From positions 1 to 49,828 of the forward strand of contig JAKATZ010000033.1 in the NCBI GenBank assembly GCA_021827925.1: a DNA stretch of 49,828 nt. Direction: 5' to 3'. Below are positions 38,206-47,964 of this stretch, piece by piece. Each line of letters begins with the position of its first letter. Within the stretch, counting starts at the first letter, position 1. Both the position numbers and the translations under genes were made by a program. The notes beneath the pieces were generated by a model. It was not told where the DNA came from. It searched no databases and worked only from the letters and a program-made list of their open reading frames with translations. The DNA comes from Microcaldota archaeon. Lineage in GTDB: Archaea > Micrarchaeota > Micrarchaeia > Micrarchaeales > CABMGC01.

Positions 38206-39769
38206 GATAGGGGGCAGCATAACCGCAACGGAGCTTGGCGCGAGGACCGCAAAGGCAGCATCATTCCTGGTATTCGGAAGGGTATTGTCAGGGCTGGTCG
38301 CTGTCGTTATGTTTGTTGCCATAGCACGGCTGCTCCAGCCGGAGGGATACGGTCTGTATACTCTTGCCATTGCAGTCTCTGGATTTGTGGGATCGTTTGC
38401 AATACCAAGCCTGGGGGTATATTTCAACAGGAATATCCCTCTCAATCTTGCGAAGAAAAAAAAGCACACAATACGCGTTGCAGTGGGAGACGGCATACTT
38501 CTCATACTCGCTGCGACTGCCGTTCTCGCAGCGATAGGCGCGCTGCTTGCAGCGCCGATATCCAAAATGGTATTCGGCGGAATGCATCTCTTCCTGCTTG
38601 ACGTGGCATTTCTCTACGTCATCTCAAGCTCTGTTTACATGTTCTTCTATTCTGTTCTGCTAAGCTTTGGGAAAGGGGAATACGTGTCCGCTATGCAGCT
38701 TACAAACTCCATATTCCAAGGAGCAACAAGCATAGGGCTGATACTTCTGGGCTTCGGCGCATTGGGCGCGGCTTCCGGGATGGTCCTGGGTTCTATAGCC
38801 GCTTCGATTGTTGGAATTGTCTGCCTTCGCTCGCAAGGCGGTGCGTCGTTCCGCATAGACGGCATGCGTGAACGCATGCGGGAAATGCTTGCCTTCACAC
38901 TCCCTCTTGCAGCATCCGGGATAATGGGCAGTGCAATAAGCAATTTCTCAGTGATACTTCTCGGCCTGCTTATAGTGCCTGTATCACTTATAGGTCAGTA
39001 CGGCGTGGCCTCAAGGATAAGCGTACTTGTAGACATAATAAGCGGATCACTGACCATCTTCTTGATACCTATGTTTACTACGGCATTGCACGGCAAAAAG
39101 ACAAAAGGGAGGCTGTCTCAGCTCTATTCATACTCCCTTTATTACGGGGCATTGTTCACGCTCCCGATGATCGCGTACATCTCCATACTGTCTAAGTACC
39201 TTGTCGAAGGGGTATTCACCCTTGCTTACAAGAACGTCATCGTGTACATGCCGCTTGTAAGCATAGGCCTTTTCATCGGGATAGCCTGGAGCTATGCATA
39301 CTCATTGGTTGTGAGCATGGGCGATACACGGCAGGTCCTGAAATATTCTATGATAACTTCTGCTGCCGAGATGGTCTCCCTTTTCCTGCTGACCCCGATA
39401 CTACATGTCATGGGTGTGATAATCTCTTTGCTATACGTGGGAAATATAGCCTCTCTCCTGTTATATCTGCATCGTATACGCGGCACAGGCATAAGATCAT
39501 CAAACAGACAGTTCCCGCGGTTAGTCATATCCTCCATACTTCTCTCCGTTGCAATGCTTCCAATCCTCGCGTCAAATACCCGCCCTCCGGCCGCTCTGCT
39601 TCTCGGAGCCGCAGAAGTTTTCTCCATATATCCCATCCTCGTCGGGATAACCGGCGCGATAAGCCGCCAGGAGATATCCACGCTGCGTGCCATGGTCAGC
39701 GGGATACCAATAGCTGGGGTTGCAATACTGCCTTTCCTCTCATACGCGCGCATATTCTGCAGGAGATAA
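38198..39769 (+). CDS. Second Wzx-like flippase, overlapping the first
   Basis: ARLLQPEGYGLYTLAIAVSGF, about 12-14 TM; paralogous architecture. Confidence 0.85.
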   Translation: MAEIGGSITATELGARTAKAASFLVFGRVLSGLVAVVMFVAIARLLQPEGYGLYTLAIAVSGFVGSFAIPSLGVYFNRNIPLNLAKKKKHTIRVAVGDGILLILAATAVLAAIGALLAAPISKMVFGGMHLFLLDVAFLYVISSSVYMFFYSVLLSFGKGEYVSAMQLTNSIFQGATSIGLILLGFGALGAASGMVLGSIAASIVGIVCLRSQGGASFRIDGMRERMREMLAFTLPLAASGIMGSAISNFSVILLGLLIVPVSLIGQYGVASRISVLVDIISGSLTIFLIPMFTTALHGKKTKGRLSQLYSYSLYYGALFTLPMIAYISILSKYLVEGVFTLAYKNVIVYMPLVSIGLFIGIAWSYAYSLVVSMGDTRQVLKYSMITSAAEMVSLFLLTPILHVMGVIISLLYVGNIASLLLYLHRIRGTGIRSSNRQFPRLVISSILLSVAMLPILASNTRPPAALLLGAAEVFSIYPILVGITGAISRQEISTLRAMVSGIPIAGVAILPFLSYARIFCRR

Positions 39770-39770
39770 A

Positions 39771-40472
39771 ATGTACGATGACATTACCGTAATACTGCCG
39801 ACCCTAAACGAAGCGCGTTCACTGCCCATTCTCGCAGGATACCTGCTGCGGAAATACCCTGGAATCAGGGTGATCGTCGTTGACGACGGATCTTCTGACG
39901 GAACGAGGCGCAAAGCCATGGCTATGGCAAAAAGGAACAAAAGCCTCAGGTTCTACGACAGGAAGAGGTACGGTCTAGAAAAAGGCCTTACCAACAGCAT
40001 AATTTATGGCATATCCAAGAGCAGAACGCGATTTGTAATAGCGATGGACGCTGACCTGCAGCATCCCCCCGAGCTTATACCAAAGATCGTGGACAGCTTG
40101 CGCAGTGGATGCGAGATAGCTGTTGCATGCAGAAGTACTGTAGTCGGATGGGAGCTTTACCGGAAGATCGTTTCAAAGATCCTGATTTCCATAGGATATG
40201 CGGTGCTGATAATGCGCGGCAGCGCAAGGTGTGATGACATATTCTCCGGATTTTTCGGCACAAAGCGCAGCCTCTTTATTAAGGAGCAAAGGCTTCGCGG
40301 CGCCGCGTTCATAGGCCCGGGTTACAAGGTCCTTTTCGATCTTCTCAAACAGCTGCCCGCAGGAAGCGTAAAGACATGCAGCATACCCTACGTCTTCCAT
40401 GGCAGAAAGTACGGCAAGTCAAAGGCAGGAGCGACACAGGCATTCTTCCTTTTAAAGTCTTTCCTTAGCTAG
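39771..40472 (+). CDS. GT2 family glycosyltransferase (dolichyl-phosphate mannose synthase-like)
   Basis: VILPTLNEARSLP, VIVVDDGSSDGTRR, MDADLQHPPELIPKIV. Confidence 0.88.
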   Translation: MYDDITVILPTLNEARSLPILAGYLLRKYPGIRVIVVDDGSSDGTRRKAMAMAKRNKSLRFYDRKRYGLEKGLTNSIIYGISKSRTRFVIAMDADLQHPPELIPKIVDSLRSGCEIAVACRSTVVGWELYRKIVSKILISIGYAVLIMRGSARCDDIFSGFFGTKRSLFIKEQRLRGAAFIGPGYKVLFDLLKQLPAGSVKTCSIPYVFHGRKYGKSKAGATQAFFLLKSFLS

Positions 40473-42062
40473 CTTCTTCGCAGCACGTACAAAGCTTACG
40501 AAAGGCGGAGAGGGATCCTCAAGCCTCGACCTGAGTTCCGGATGCGACTGTGTTGCAATGCCGAACGAGTCCTTCCATTCTACAAACTCAACGAGCTTCC
40601 CGTCTGTGGTCGTACCGCTGATCACCAGCCCCTTGTCTTCGAGCGCCTTCCTGTAGGCGTTGTTGAACTCGTACCGGTGCCTGTGCCTCTCGGCTATGCT
40701 CTCCCTGCCGTACGCGACGTACGCCTGCGTGCCCTCAGAGAGTCTGCACTTCCATAGCCCGAGCCTCATCGTACCTCCCTTCTTATCGACCCCCCTCTGC
40801 GATTTCAGCAAGTCTATCACCTTGTATCTTGAACCTCCGTTGAATTCCGAGGAGTCAGCGTTCTTCATGCCAGCAATGTTCCTCGAATACTCAACGACCA
40901 TCAGCTGCATGCCAAGGCAAATCCCAAGGTACGGCACCTTGTTCTCCCTCGCATACCTTATCGCGTTCACCATGCCCTCTATCCCTCTCTTTCCGAAGCC
41001 TCCAGGCACAAGTATGCCATCCACATCTTCAAGCTTTTTACCCGTATCCCCTTTCTCCAGAGTGTCAGATTCTATCCATTTCACATCTATTCTCGAGTCG
41101 AGTGCCGCGCCGGCGTGTATCAGCGCCTCTTTCACGCTTGCATAAGAGTCTCTGAGGTCAGTGTATTTGCCTACTATCGCGATCCTTGTGGAGGACCCTG
41201 GCTTTATAACCTTCTCCACCTTCTTAGACCATGAAGCCATCTTGCTCTTGTTCGCCTTCCTTCCCTTCAGTCCCATGGCATTTAGAAGCATCCTGTCAAA
41301 GCCCTGCTTCATGAAATGAAGTGGCAGCTTGTATATGGTTTCCTGATCCGAATCGTCTATCACGCGCTCCTTGCTTATGTTCGCAAAGAGGGCCAGTTTC
41401 TCCTTTGTTTTCTCTTCCAGCTTCCTGCTGCTTCGACATATCACAAAATCCGGTCTTATGCCAGATTGCAGCATAGATCTGAAACCCAGCTGAGCGGGCT
41501 TCGTCTTCTGTTCTCCTACAACGTCAAGCTGTGGCGAATAAGTAAGGTTTATGAAAATCACCTCGTGCCTGAGTGCGAACTGCCTCATCGCTTCTATGAA
41601 GTAGCTGTTCTCTATGTCTCCCACGGTCCCGCCGACCTCAATCACGAGTACGTCTGTCTTCTTCTCCTCGGCTACCTTCTCAACCATCCTTATCGCCTCG
41701 TTTGTCAGATGCGGTATTATCTGTACGTCCTCCCCGAGAAAGCCGCCCTTCCTTTCCTTCGTTATCACTTCCTCAAACAGCTTCCCGCCTGTTATGGATA
41801 GGTCTCCGGTGAGGTTCTTGTTGAGGAACCTCTCGTATATTCCGAAGTCCATGTCAACCTCGCTCCTATCGTCAAGCACAAACACTTCCCCATGCCTGTA
41901 CGGATTCATGGTCCCGCAGTCGTAATTCAGGTAACCGTCGAATTTAACCGGCATTGCATTGTAATCGTAGAAATCAAGGATCTTAAGTATGGAGGAGGTC
42001 ACGACTCCTTTTCCCAGGCCGCTCATCAAGGAGCCCAGTATCACGATATATTTTGATTGCAT
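40452..42062 (-). CDS. pyrG: CTP synthase
   Basis: GSLMSGLGKGVVTSSI, YLGICLGMQLMVVEYSRN, QSHPELRSR. Confidence 0.95.
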   Translation of the reverse strand: MQSKYIVILGSLMSGLGKGVVTSSILKILDFYDYNAMPVKFDGYLNYDCGTMNPYRHGEVFVLDDRSEVDMDFGIYERFLNKNLTGDLSITGGKLFEEVITKERKGGFLGEDVQIIPHLTNEAIRMVEKVAEEKKTDVLVIEVGGTVGDIENSYFIEAMRQFALRHEVIFINLTYSPQLDVVGEQKTKPAQLGFRSMLQSGIRPDFVICRSSRKLEEKTKEKLALFANISKERVIDDSDQETIYKLPLHFMKQGFDRMLLNAMGLKGRKANKSKMASWSKKVEKVIKPGSSTRIAIVGKYTDLRDSYASVKEALIHAGAALDSRIDVKWIESDTLEKGDTGKKLEDVDGILVPGGFGKRGIEGMVNAIRYARENKVPYLGICLGMQLMVVEYSRNIAGMKNADSSEFNGGSRYKVIDLLKSQRGVDKKGGTMRLGLWKCRLSEGTQAYVAYGRESIAERHRHRYEFNNAYRKALEDKGLVISGTTTDGKLVEFVEWKDSFGIATQSHPELRSRLEDPSPPFVSFVRAAKKLAKERL

Positions 42063-42186
42063 ATCTCTATTCTTCTGCATATATTTAAATTTGCTTTGGG
42101 GCGGTCAACAACTGTAAATAAAGGCAAAGACATTTCCGAAAAATTCTATTAACCTTTGCTTGCAATATTTAATTCCCGATGATACC

Positions 42187-42708
42187 ATGCACTTGGAAGC
42201 TGGCGCAGAGTCGCCCAAGAAAGTGAACGCATTCATAGAGATACCGAAGGGCAGCAACATAAAGTACGAGTATGATGAAAAGTCAGGCTTCATGAGGGTA
42301 GACAGGATACTGCACACTTCGATGGTGTATCCTTACAACTATGGGTTCATACCTGGGACGCTTGGCGAGGACGGAGATCCACTCGACATAATGGTCATAA
42401 GCTCCGCATCATTCGTGCCAAACAGCGTGATAGTTGCCAGGCCGATAGGCTTGCTGCTCATGAAAGACGAGGAGGGCATCGATACAAAGATAATGGCCGT
42501 GCCTCTGCCTAAAGTCGATCCCGCATTCAAGGACGTCTCTGGAATGGACGGCATCAACGAGAGCACGAAGAGCATGATATCGCACTTTTTCTCATATTAC
42601 AAGAGTATTGAGCCCGGCAAGTGGGCCGAGGTAAGCGGCTGGGAGGGTGCAGAGAAGGCATACGAGCATATAGAAAAAGCCCAGTCAAAGGCGTTGCACA
42701 AAGGCTAA
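42187..42708 (+). CDS. ppa: Family I inorganic pyrophosphatase
   Basis: NAFIEIPKGSNIKYEYD, YPYNYGFIPGTLGEDGDPLDIMV. Confidence 0.95.
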   Translation: MHLEAGAESPKKVNAFIEIPKGSNIKYEYDEKSGFMRVDRILHTSMVYPYNYGFIPGTLGEDGDPLDIMVISSASFVPNSVIVARPIGLLLMKDEEGIDTKIMAVPLPKVDPAFKDVSGMDGINESTKSMISHFFSYYKSIEPGKWAEVSGWEGAEKAYEHIEKAQSKALHKG

Positions 42709-42747
42709 ACACGAAGTATTCAGGAATCTTTGCCGGTATCAAAGGCA

Positions 42748-43512
42748 TCAAGCCTTCTTTACCAGAAACGTGCCTGCGGGAAGATGTTGCATTATGTAAT
42801 CTATGTCATGATATGGAAGAATGCCTGATATGGCCTTAGCAGCATCGGACTTTTTTGACCTTCCTATAGCTATAACAGCGCGCTCCTTCACCTTCAATCT
42901 TTCAGAAGTGATGAATGGAGCTATCATAATCTTGCCTTCATGCATGAACGCAGCGAGTTTAAGCTGCACGTTCTTGTGCCACTCCCTCTCTCCCTCAAGA
43001 AGGAAACTGCCCGTGGAAAGCGATCCTTTTCCGGTAGATTTCGTGACCTGCTTCCTTCTCATTGCATACACGTCAACTGCAGTCTGGGCGTTTTCCCATG
43101 CCCTTGAGAAAGACGCGGCGAACTGCGCAGCCTCATCCCGCGCCTCGCTTGACGAATTCCCTCCGTCCTTAAGTATCACAACAGAGGCTCCGAAAACGTC
43201 GGCGTGGAAGAAAAGATCATTATCATCGAAGTATTTTGAGTTCAGCTCCTCGTTTTGCACCGCGCTCCTGCCACCTACTGCAAGCATGCCCTCGCTTGTG
43301 AAGAACCAGTTGAATCTTTCATACCACTCCTTCTTTATATTCCTAATCTGCCTTTTTGCCTCCCCCTCTTCATCAAGCTCCCCCAGCCTGCCTTCAAGCT
43401 CCTCTGCCGCTGCATCTGCACCAGCTGCCTTCCTTTCGGCCCTCTTCGATCGTGAGAAATACTCTTCCGCGTTTTCCTGAGCTGATTTAGTAAAGTCTAT
43501 CTCGATCTCCAT
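42748..43512 (-). CDS. NFACT-R (DUF814) domain protein with coiled-coil, lacking NFACT-N
   Basis: NWFFTSEGMLAVGGRSAVQNEELNSKYFDDNDLFFHADVFGASVVILKDG; only 254 aa. Confidence 0.75.
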   Translation of the reverse strand: MEIEIDFTKSAQENAEEYFSRSKRAERKAAGADAAAEELEGRLGELDEEGEAKRQIRNIKKEWYERFNWFFTSEGMLAVGGRSAVQNEELNSKYFDDNDLFFHADVFGASVVILKDGGNSSSEARDEAAQFAASFSRAWENAQTAVDVYAMRRKQVTKSTGKGSLSTGSFLLEGEREWHKNVQLKLAAFMHEGKIMIAPFITSERLKVKERAVIAIGRSKKSDAAKAISGILPYHDIDYIMQHLPAGTFLVKKA

Positions 43513-43536
43513 CCTTAATTACACTCGGAGTTTACT

Positions 43537-43725
43537 TCATGTCGTGGTTATGAGGCCCACGATCTCAAAGATAATGAACGCAAGCAAGCCGAGCACAATG
43601 GTGCCAAGAAGCACCACCTTGAGGGTCCTGCTGAATGTGCTTACGTCTGGCTTGTAGCTCACGCTCAGAACGTGCTTTGAATCAGAGTAAAAAAGCCTGA
43701 GCTTCTTTGCCATGTTCAAGTCCAT
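43537..43725 (-). CDS. secE: SecE/Sec61-gamma translocase subunit
   Basis: Amphipathic N-terminus, KPDVSTFSRTLKVVLLGTIVLGLLAFIIFEIVGLI; directly downstream of ftsZ. Confidence 0.82.
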   Translation of the reverse strand: MDLNMAKKLRLFYSDSKHVLSVSYKPDVSTFSRTLKVVLLGTIVLGLLAFIIFEIVGLITTT

Positions 43726-43837
43726 AAAATCAAATCATTATCGTATAGGTTGTTTATATAGCTTTGCGGTTTCTGCCGGTTGCCCACTGGCGATCATCAA
43801 CACAAACGGCAACAGCGCCGCCGCCAGCTACTGGTCT

Positions 43838-44911
43838 TTACTCCTGTTCGAAGATCTGGTCAAGATCCAGCTCTCCCGACTCATCGATCCTCTTCCTTAT
43901 CCCGCCTTCGGTGTATTCTGCGAACTCAACACCCCCCATGACAACCATAACTTTTATCGCAGTCTTCTGCATCGTTGGTTCTATTCTTGCTCCCCATTTC
44001 AGCATAGCATCTGGGCTTATCCTGCTCGCAACCTCCTGGAATACCTTCTCCGCTTCACGCAGGGTCAGGTCCTCCCCTCCTACAATATTCACCAGCGCCT
44101 TCTTCGCAGTGCCAAGGTTTACGTCAAGTAATGGGCTCCTTAGCGTATTCTCTATCGCGACGGTGGCCCTGTCTGCCGTCTGCGTCGCATTCGCTTCACC
44201 TATTCCTATCACTGCGTATCCAGAATCCTTCAGCACGCTCCTAAGGTCTGCGAAATCGAGATTTACCATTCCCGGTTTAGTCACCATCTCTATTATTCCC
44301 TTTGTCGCGTTCGCAAGCACCTCATCGCTTATCCTGAATGCCATGTTCAGGGGCAGATCCGGCGCAACTGAAAGCAATTTGTCATTAGGTATTATTATCG
44401 TCGTGTCAGTGACTCTCTTGAGCCTTGCCAATCCTTCCAGGGCGTTTCTCATCCTAGGTCTGCCTTCGCTAGAGAAGGGGAGCGTTACTATGCCTACAGT
44501 CAGGGCTCCTGATTCCTTCGCCTCATGCGCAATCACCGGAGCAGAGCCAGTTCCAGTGCCGCCTCCAAGCCCACAGGTCACGAAAGTCAGCTGTGCATCG
44601 CTCAGCACATGCCTTATCTCCTCCTTGCTCTCCATCGCAGACTCCTCGCCAAGCTTCGGATCGCTTCCTGCCCCGAGCCCACGCGTGAGTTTCTTGCCTA
44701 TCAACACCTTCCTGTCTGATTTGATCTTCGAAAGATGCGGGGCATCGGTATTCATTGCTATGAGCTTTGCTCCCTCTATGTTCAGCTCTGCTATCCTGGC
44801 TATAGTGTTAGATCCGCTTCCTCCAGCTCCAACTATATATATTTTCGGCTTTGCCGATTCTATGAACTTAAGCAGCTCTTCGTCGTCTGGAGAGATGGTG
44901 TTTTCAGCCAT
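43838..44911 (-). CDS. ftsZ: Cell division protein FtsZ
   Basis: GAGGSGSNTI, CGLGGGTGTGSAPVIA, NLDFADLRSVL; start MAENTI at 44911. Confidence 0.96.
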   Translation of the reverse strand: MAENTISPDDEELLKFIESAKPKIYIVGAGGSGSNTIARIAELNIEGAKLIAMNTDAPHLSKIKSDRKVLIGKKLTRGLGAGSDPKLGEESAMESKEEIRHVLSDAQLTFVTCGLGGGTGTGSAPVIAHEAKESGALTVGIVTLPFSSEGRPRMRNALEGLARLKRVTDTTIIIPNDKLLSVAPDLPLNMAFRISDEVLANATKGIIEMVTKPGMVNLDFADLRSVLKDSGYAVIGIGEANATQTADRATVAIENTLRSPLLDVNLGTAKKALVNIVGGEDLTLREAEKVFQEVASRISPDAMLKWGARIEPTMQKTAIKVMVVMGGVEFAEYTEGGIRKRIDESGELDLDQIFEQE

Positions 44912-45039
44912 TGTATTACCGTCGCCCTTCCCATACAAATTGCACTGAAAGCATAAAAAGATTTGCACATGCAGAAAGCTCTCGTCACCCTCAACACAAA
45001 GATATAAATCTTTTGAACCGGCTGATACATCAGTGAAGC

Positions 45040-46104
45040 ATGATGGATCTAGACGAGCGGATAAATCTTGTAAAGTCAGAGCCTACTTCTGAGGTAGTTA
45101 CCGTAGATGAGCTCCGAAATCTATTCGAGACGAAATCAAGGCCCAAGCATTACATAGGCTTTGAGATAAGCGGCATGCCTCACATAGGACACGTACTTCT
45201 TGCAGGCAAGAAGATCAACGACCTTGAAAAGGCAGGGGTCGATACGCAGATATACCTGGCAGACTGGCACACAGTTGCGAATAACAAGCTTGGAGGCGAC
45301 TGGGAACGCATAATAGAAGCATCGAAATTCTATCGAAAGCTTTTCGGGATCGCATGCCCGCGCTCGAAGGTTGTTCTCGGCTCCGATCTCTATCATGACA
45401 ATGACGATTTCTGGAAGCTCGTAATACAGATGGCAAGGAAAACCACCATGGCAAGGGCGACGCGCACCCTGATAATACAGGGCAGGAGCGAGAAGGATAC
45501 CCTGCACGTTTCCCAGTACCTCTATCCCATAATGCAGGCAGCTGACATAATCGCCCTGAATGCAGACATTCCCCATGCGGGAATGGACCAGCGCAGGGTC
45601 CATATGCTAGCCAAGGAGCTTTTCAAGGAACTGAAGCTGCGCGAGATAGTGCCAGTGCACCATCATCTCCTGCCATCCCTCCATGAGCCTCCAAAGACAG
45701 CGGACGGAGCAGATAAAGAGGAGATCGTCGCGGCAATGAAGATGAGCAAGTCAAAGCCTGGATGGTCCATATCTGTGCTTGCAACAGAGGCTGAGGTAAA
45801 GGCCGCCATGCAGGCCGCATGGTGTCCGCCAGGAGTTACCTTTGAAAATCCCGTGCTAGCATTGTGCAGGTACATACTTCTGCCTTCTCTGGGCAGCCTG
45901 AAGGTCGAGCGCGGAATCAAGTACGGGGGTGATGTGGAGTACTCCTCCTTCAGTGCGCTTGAGAGCGAGTATGCAGCAGGGAAGCTTCATCCTGCTGACC
46001 TGAAGTCTGCGGCTTCATCTTCACTGAACCTGCTTCTCGATCCGATCAGGAAGGCCATTGGTTCAGAGAAGGAAAGAATAACCGAACTTTTTGCGCAGAA
46101 ATAA
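45040..46104 (+). CDS. tyrS: Tyrosyl-tRNA synthetase
   Basis: YIGFEISGMPHIGH, AMKMSKSKPG (KMSKS). Confidence 0.93.
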   Translation: MMDLDERINLVKSEPTSEVVTVDELRNLFETKSRPKHYIGFEISGMPHIGHVLLAGKKINDLEKAGVDTQIYLADWHTVANNKLGGDWERIIEASKFYRKLFGIACPRSKVVLGSDLYHDNDDFWKLVIQMARKTTMARATRTLIIQGRSEKDTLHVSQYLYPIMQAADIIALNADIPHAGMDQRRVHMLAKELFKELKLREIVPVHHHLLPSLHEPPKTADGADKEEIVAAMKMSKSKPGWSISVLATEAEVKAAMQAAWCPPGVTFENPVLALCRYILLPSLGSLKVERGIKYGGDVEYSSFSALESEYAAGKLHPADLKSAASSSLNLLLDPIRKAIGSEKERITELFAQK

Positions 46105-46105
46105 G

Positions 46106-46231
46106 CGCCGGGACTGGGATTTTCATGCCTGTTGGTACCTCCAGACAATTTGAACCCAGAAGGCCCGAAGGCCACCAGATCTCGAGTTTCGCCTTTGGTT
46201 CTGGCGCGATACCTGGTTCTGCCATCCCGGC
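46106..46231 (-). tRNA. tRNA-Ser(CGA) with two introns (46188-46200 and 46120-46148); mature 84 nt, G73, CCA not encoded
   Basis: Acceptor GCCGGGA/TCCCGGC; anticodon stem CCAGA/TCTGG with loop CTCGAGA after removing 13 nt; variable arm GGCC-TTCG-GGCC; T-stem CTGGG/CCCAG with loop TTCAAAT after removing 29 nt. Confidence 0.85.
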
Positions 46232-46260
46232 ACAGAAGTTATTAAATATTGCAGTATACT

Positions 46261-46272
46261 CTTATAAAATGT
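46261..46272 (-). promoter_or_regulatory. Candidate TATA box for tRNA-Ser
   Basis: cattttataag on the minus strand about 35 nt upstream of the tRNA 5' end. Confidence 0.35.
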
Positions 46273-46409
46273 CGCGTAGGGTCTCCAAAGCGTTAATGCC
46301 TGCAGCCTCTCGCACAATAGCAGAAGGCGTATAAACCTGAACTGCGATAGGATAGGAATGAAGTACGGGATTGCAATCAGCGCCGAAGCCGAAACCTGTG
46401 AGTGTTAGC

Positions 46410-47960
46410 ATGATATTCGAGATAAAGAAAGGAGCTGTAGCTAGGTTTCTATCAGTGACAGTCTTCGTGGCCCTTACCGTTATAGGGCTGCTTTTTTCTG
46501 CCTATCTTCTTTTCTCTGCGCACGCTTTCTACATGTACGCCCTTGCCCTCTGCTTTCTATGCCTGACACTAATCTCTGGGTTCTTCAACATATTCACCTC
46601 ATACTCATACTACCGCTCTTACTTCTACGATGATTACCTGAAGAGCATAAAGGCAGGTCTGAAGCCCATGGCCCGCTTTCCCAGCGTGGCTGTTGTTGTT
46701 CCGGTGTACAACGAGGATCTCTCAATAGTTAAAAAGAATCTCATGCGCCTGCGAGAGATCAGGTATCCGCGCGAGAAGCTTACCTACTATATCCTTGATG
46801 ATTCCACTGATGCCTCTCTCAGGAAGGAGCTGAAGAAATTCAGCAAGGAGACAGGTATGCATTACCTACAGCGAAAAACCCGGAAGGGGTTCAAGGCCGG
46901 CGCACTTAACAACATGATGCTACACTCCCGCGAAGAATTCGTAGCCATATTCGATTACGATGAATACCTATCCAATCTTAATTTCCTCTCCGACCTGCTT
47001 CCCTATTTTCAGGACAAAAACCTCTCCTACCTGCAGACCGAGAAGAAATACTACTGCTCCAACTTTTTCTCTGACACTATAAATTTATTCGATGCCTTCT
47101 TCTTCAAGTTCATACAGCCGTCAAGGGCACTTAACAACACTGCAATATTCGCTGGATCATGCGGCCTGATACGCCGGAAGTACCTTGACTCCATCGGCGG
47201 CTTTCCGGAATACATAATAGAGGACACATTCTTCAGCTTCGAGTCAGATGTCCACGGATACAAGAGTCTATACATACCAAAAGCGTATGCGTTCGGGAAG
47301 CCGGTAAAGTCGTTCACAGAGCTTGTCAAACAGCAATGGCGATACAACTACGGCGATACGCAGTTCCTTATGTACTTCATATCTAGATTCGGGAAGAAAT
47401 CACGGAAAGACTCTCTCTCGCCGCTCTCAAATCTGGACTATATGGCGCACGGTTTCGGGTTCAACTACATCTCCGTAGTGCTGATACTTTTTACGATGCT
47501 TTCCGTCTTTGTCGTGTTCACGAAATTCAGCCTAATGAATCTCTCGCTGACTCAGATATTCGGCTATGTGAATCTCAACATAGAACTGCTGAGTATAGCC
47601 GCATTCTCACTCTCCATACTGGGCCCGGTTATACTGACGAAGATATACTTCAAGTCAATACGCAAGGGCATCATGATATTCATGCTGAACTTTGCCCTCG
47701 CCTTCATAAGGGCGAAGGCAGCATTCTCTGCGCTTTTCAAGATAAACCTCAAGGAATCCTGGCAGACCGGCACTGACAAAAGGTACGGGAAGGTCGCCTA
47801 CGCTTTAAGGAACTCCTTTGTTGAGATAGCCTTCTCTTCGATGCTATTCCTTCTCAGCACTGTGGCCCTTGCTGTGGACAACATATCCGGCGGCCTATGG
47901 TTACTATGGTACGGTATCCTATATGTATCAACGTTCTTCCTTTTCTACAAATACGGGTAG
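46410..47960 (+). CDS. Processive GT2 (cellulose synthase-like) membrane glycosyltransferase
   Basis: VAVVVPVYNED, YILDDSTD, FDYDEY, IEDTFFSF, QQWRYNYG; TM segments at both ends. Confidence 0.88.
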   Translation: MIFEIKKGAVARFLSVTVFVALTVIGLLFSAYLLFSAHAFYMYALALCFLCLTLISGFFNIFTSYSYYRSYFYDDYLKSIKAGLKPMARFPSVAVVVPVYNEDLSIVKKNLMRLREIRYPREKLTYYILDDSTDASLRKELKKFSKETGMHYLQRKTRKGFKAGALNNMMLHSREEFVAIFDYDEYLSNLNFLSDLLPYFQDKNLSYLQTEKKYYCSNFFSDTINLFDAFFFKFIQPSRALNNTAIFAGSCGLIRRKYLDSIGGFPEYIIEDTFFSFESDVHGYKSLYIPKAYAFGKPVKSFTELVKQQWRYNYGDTQFLMYFISRFGKKSRKDSLSPLSNLDYMAHGFGFNYISVVLILFTMLSVFVVFTKFSLMNLSLTQIFGYVNLNIELLSIAAFSLSILGPVILTKIYFKSIRKGIMIFMLNFALAFIRAKAAFSALFKINLKESWQTGTDKRYGKVAYALRNSFVEIAFSSMLFLLSTVALAVDNISGGLWLLWYGILYVSTFFLFYKYG

Positions 47961-47964
47961 CGCG

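Noticed and set aside
46125-46334. 69-aa plus-strand ORF after tyrS
   Set aside because: It is antisense to the intron-containing tRNA-Ser; composition is tRNA-derived.
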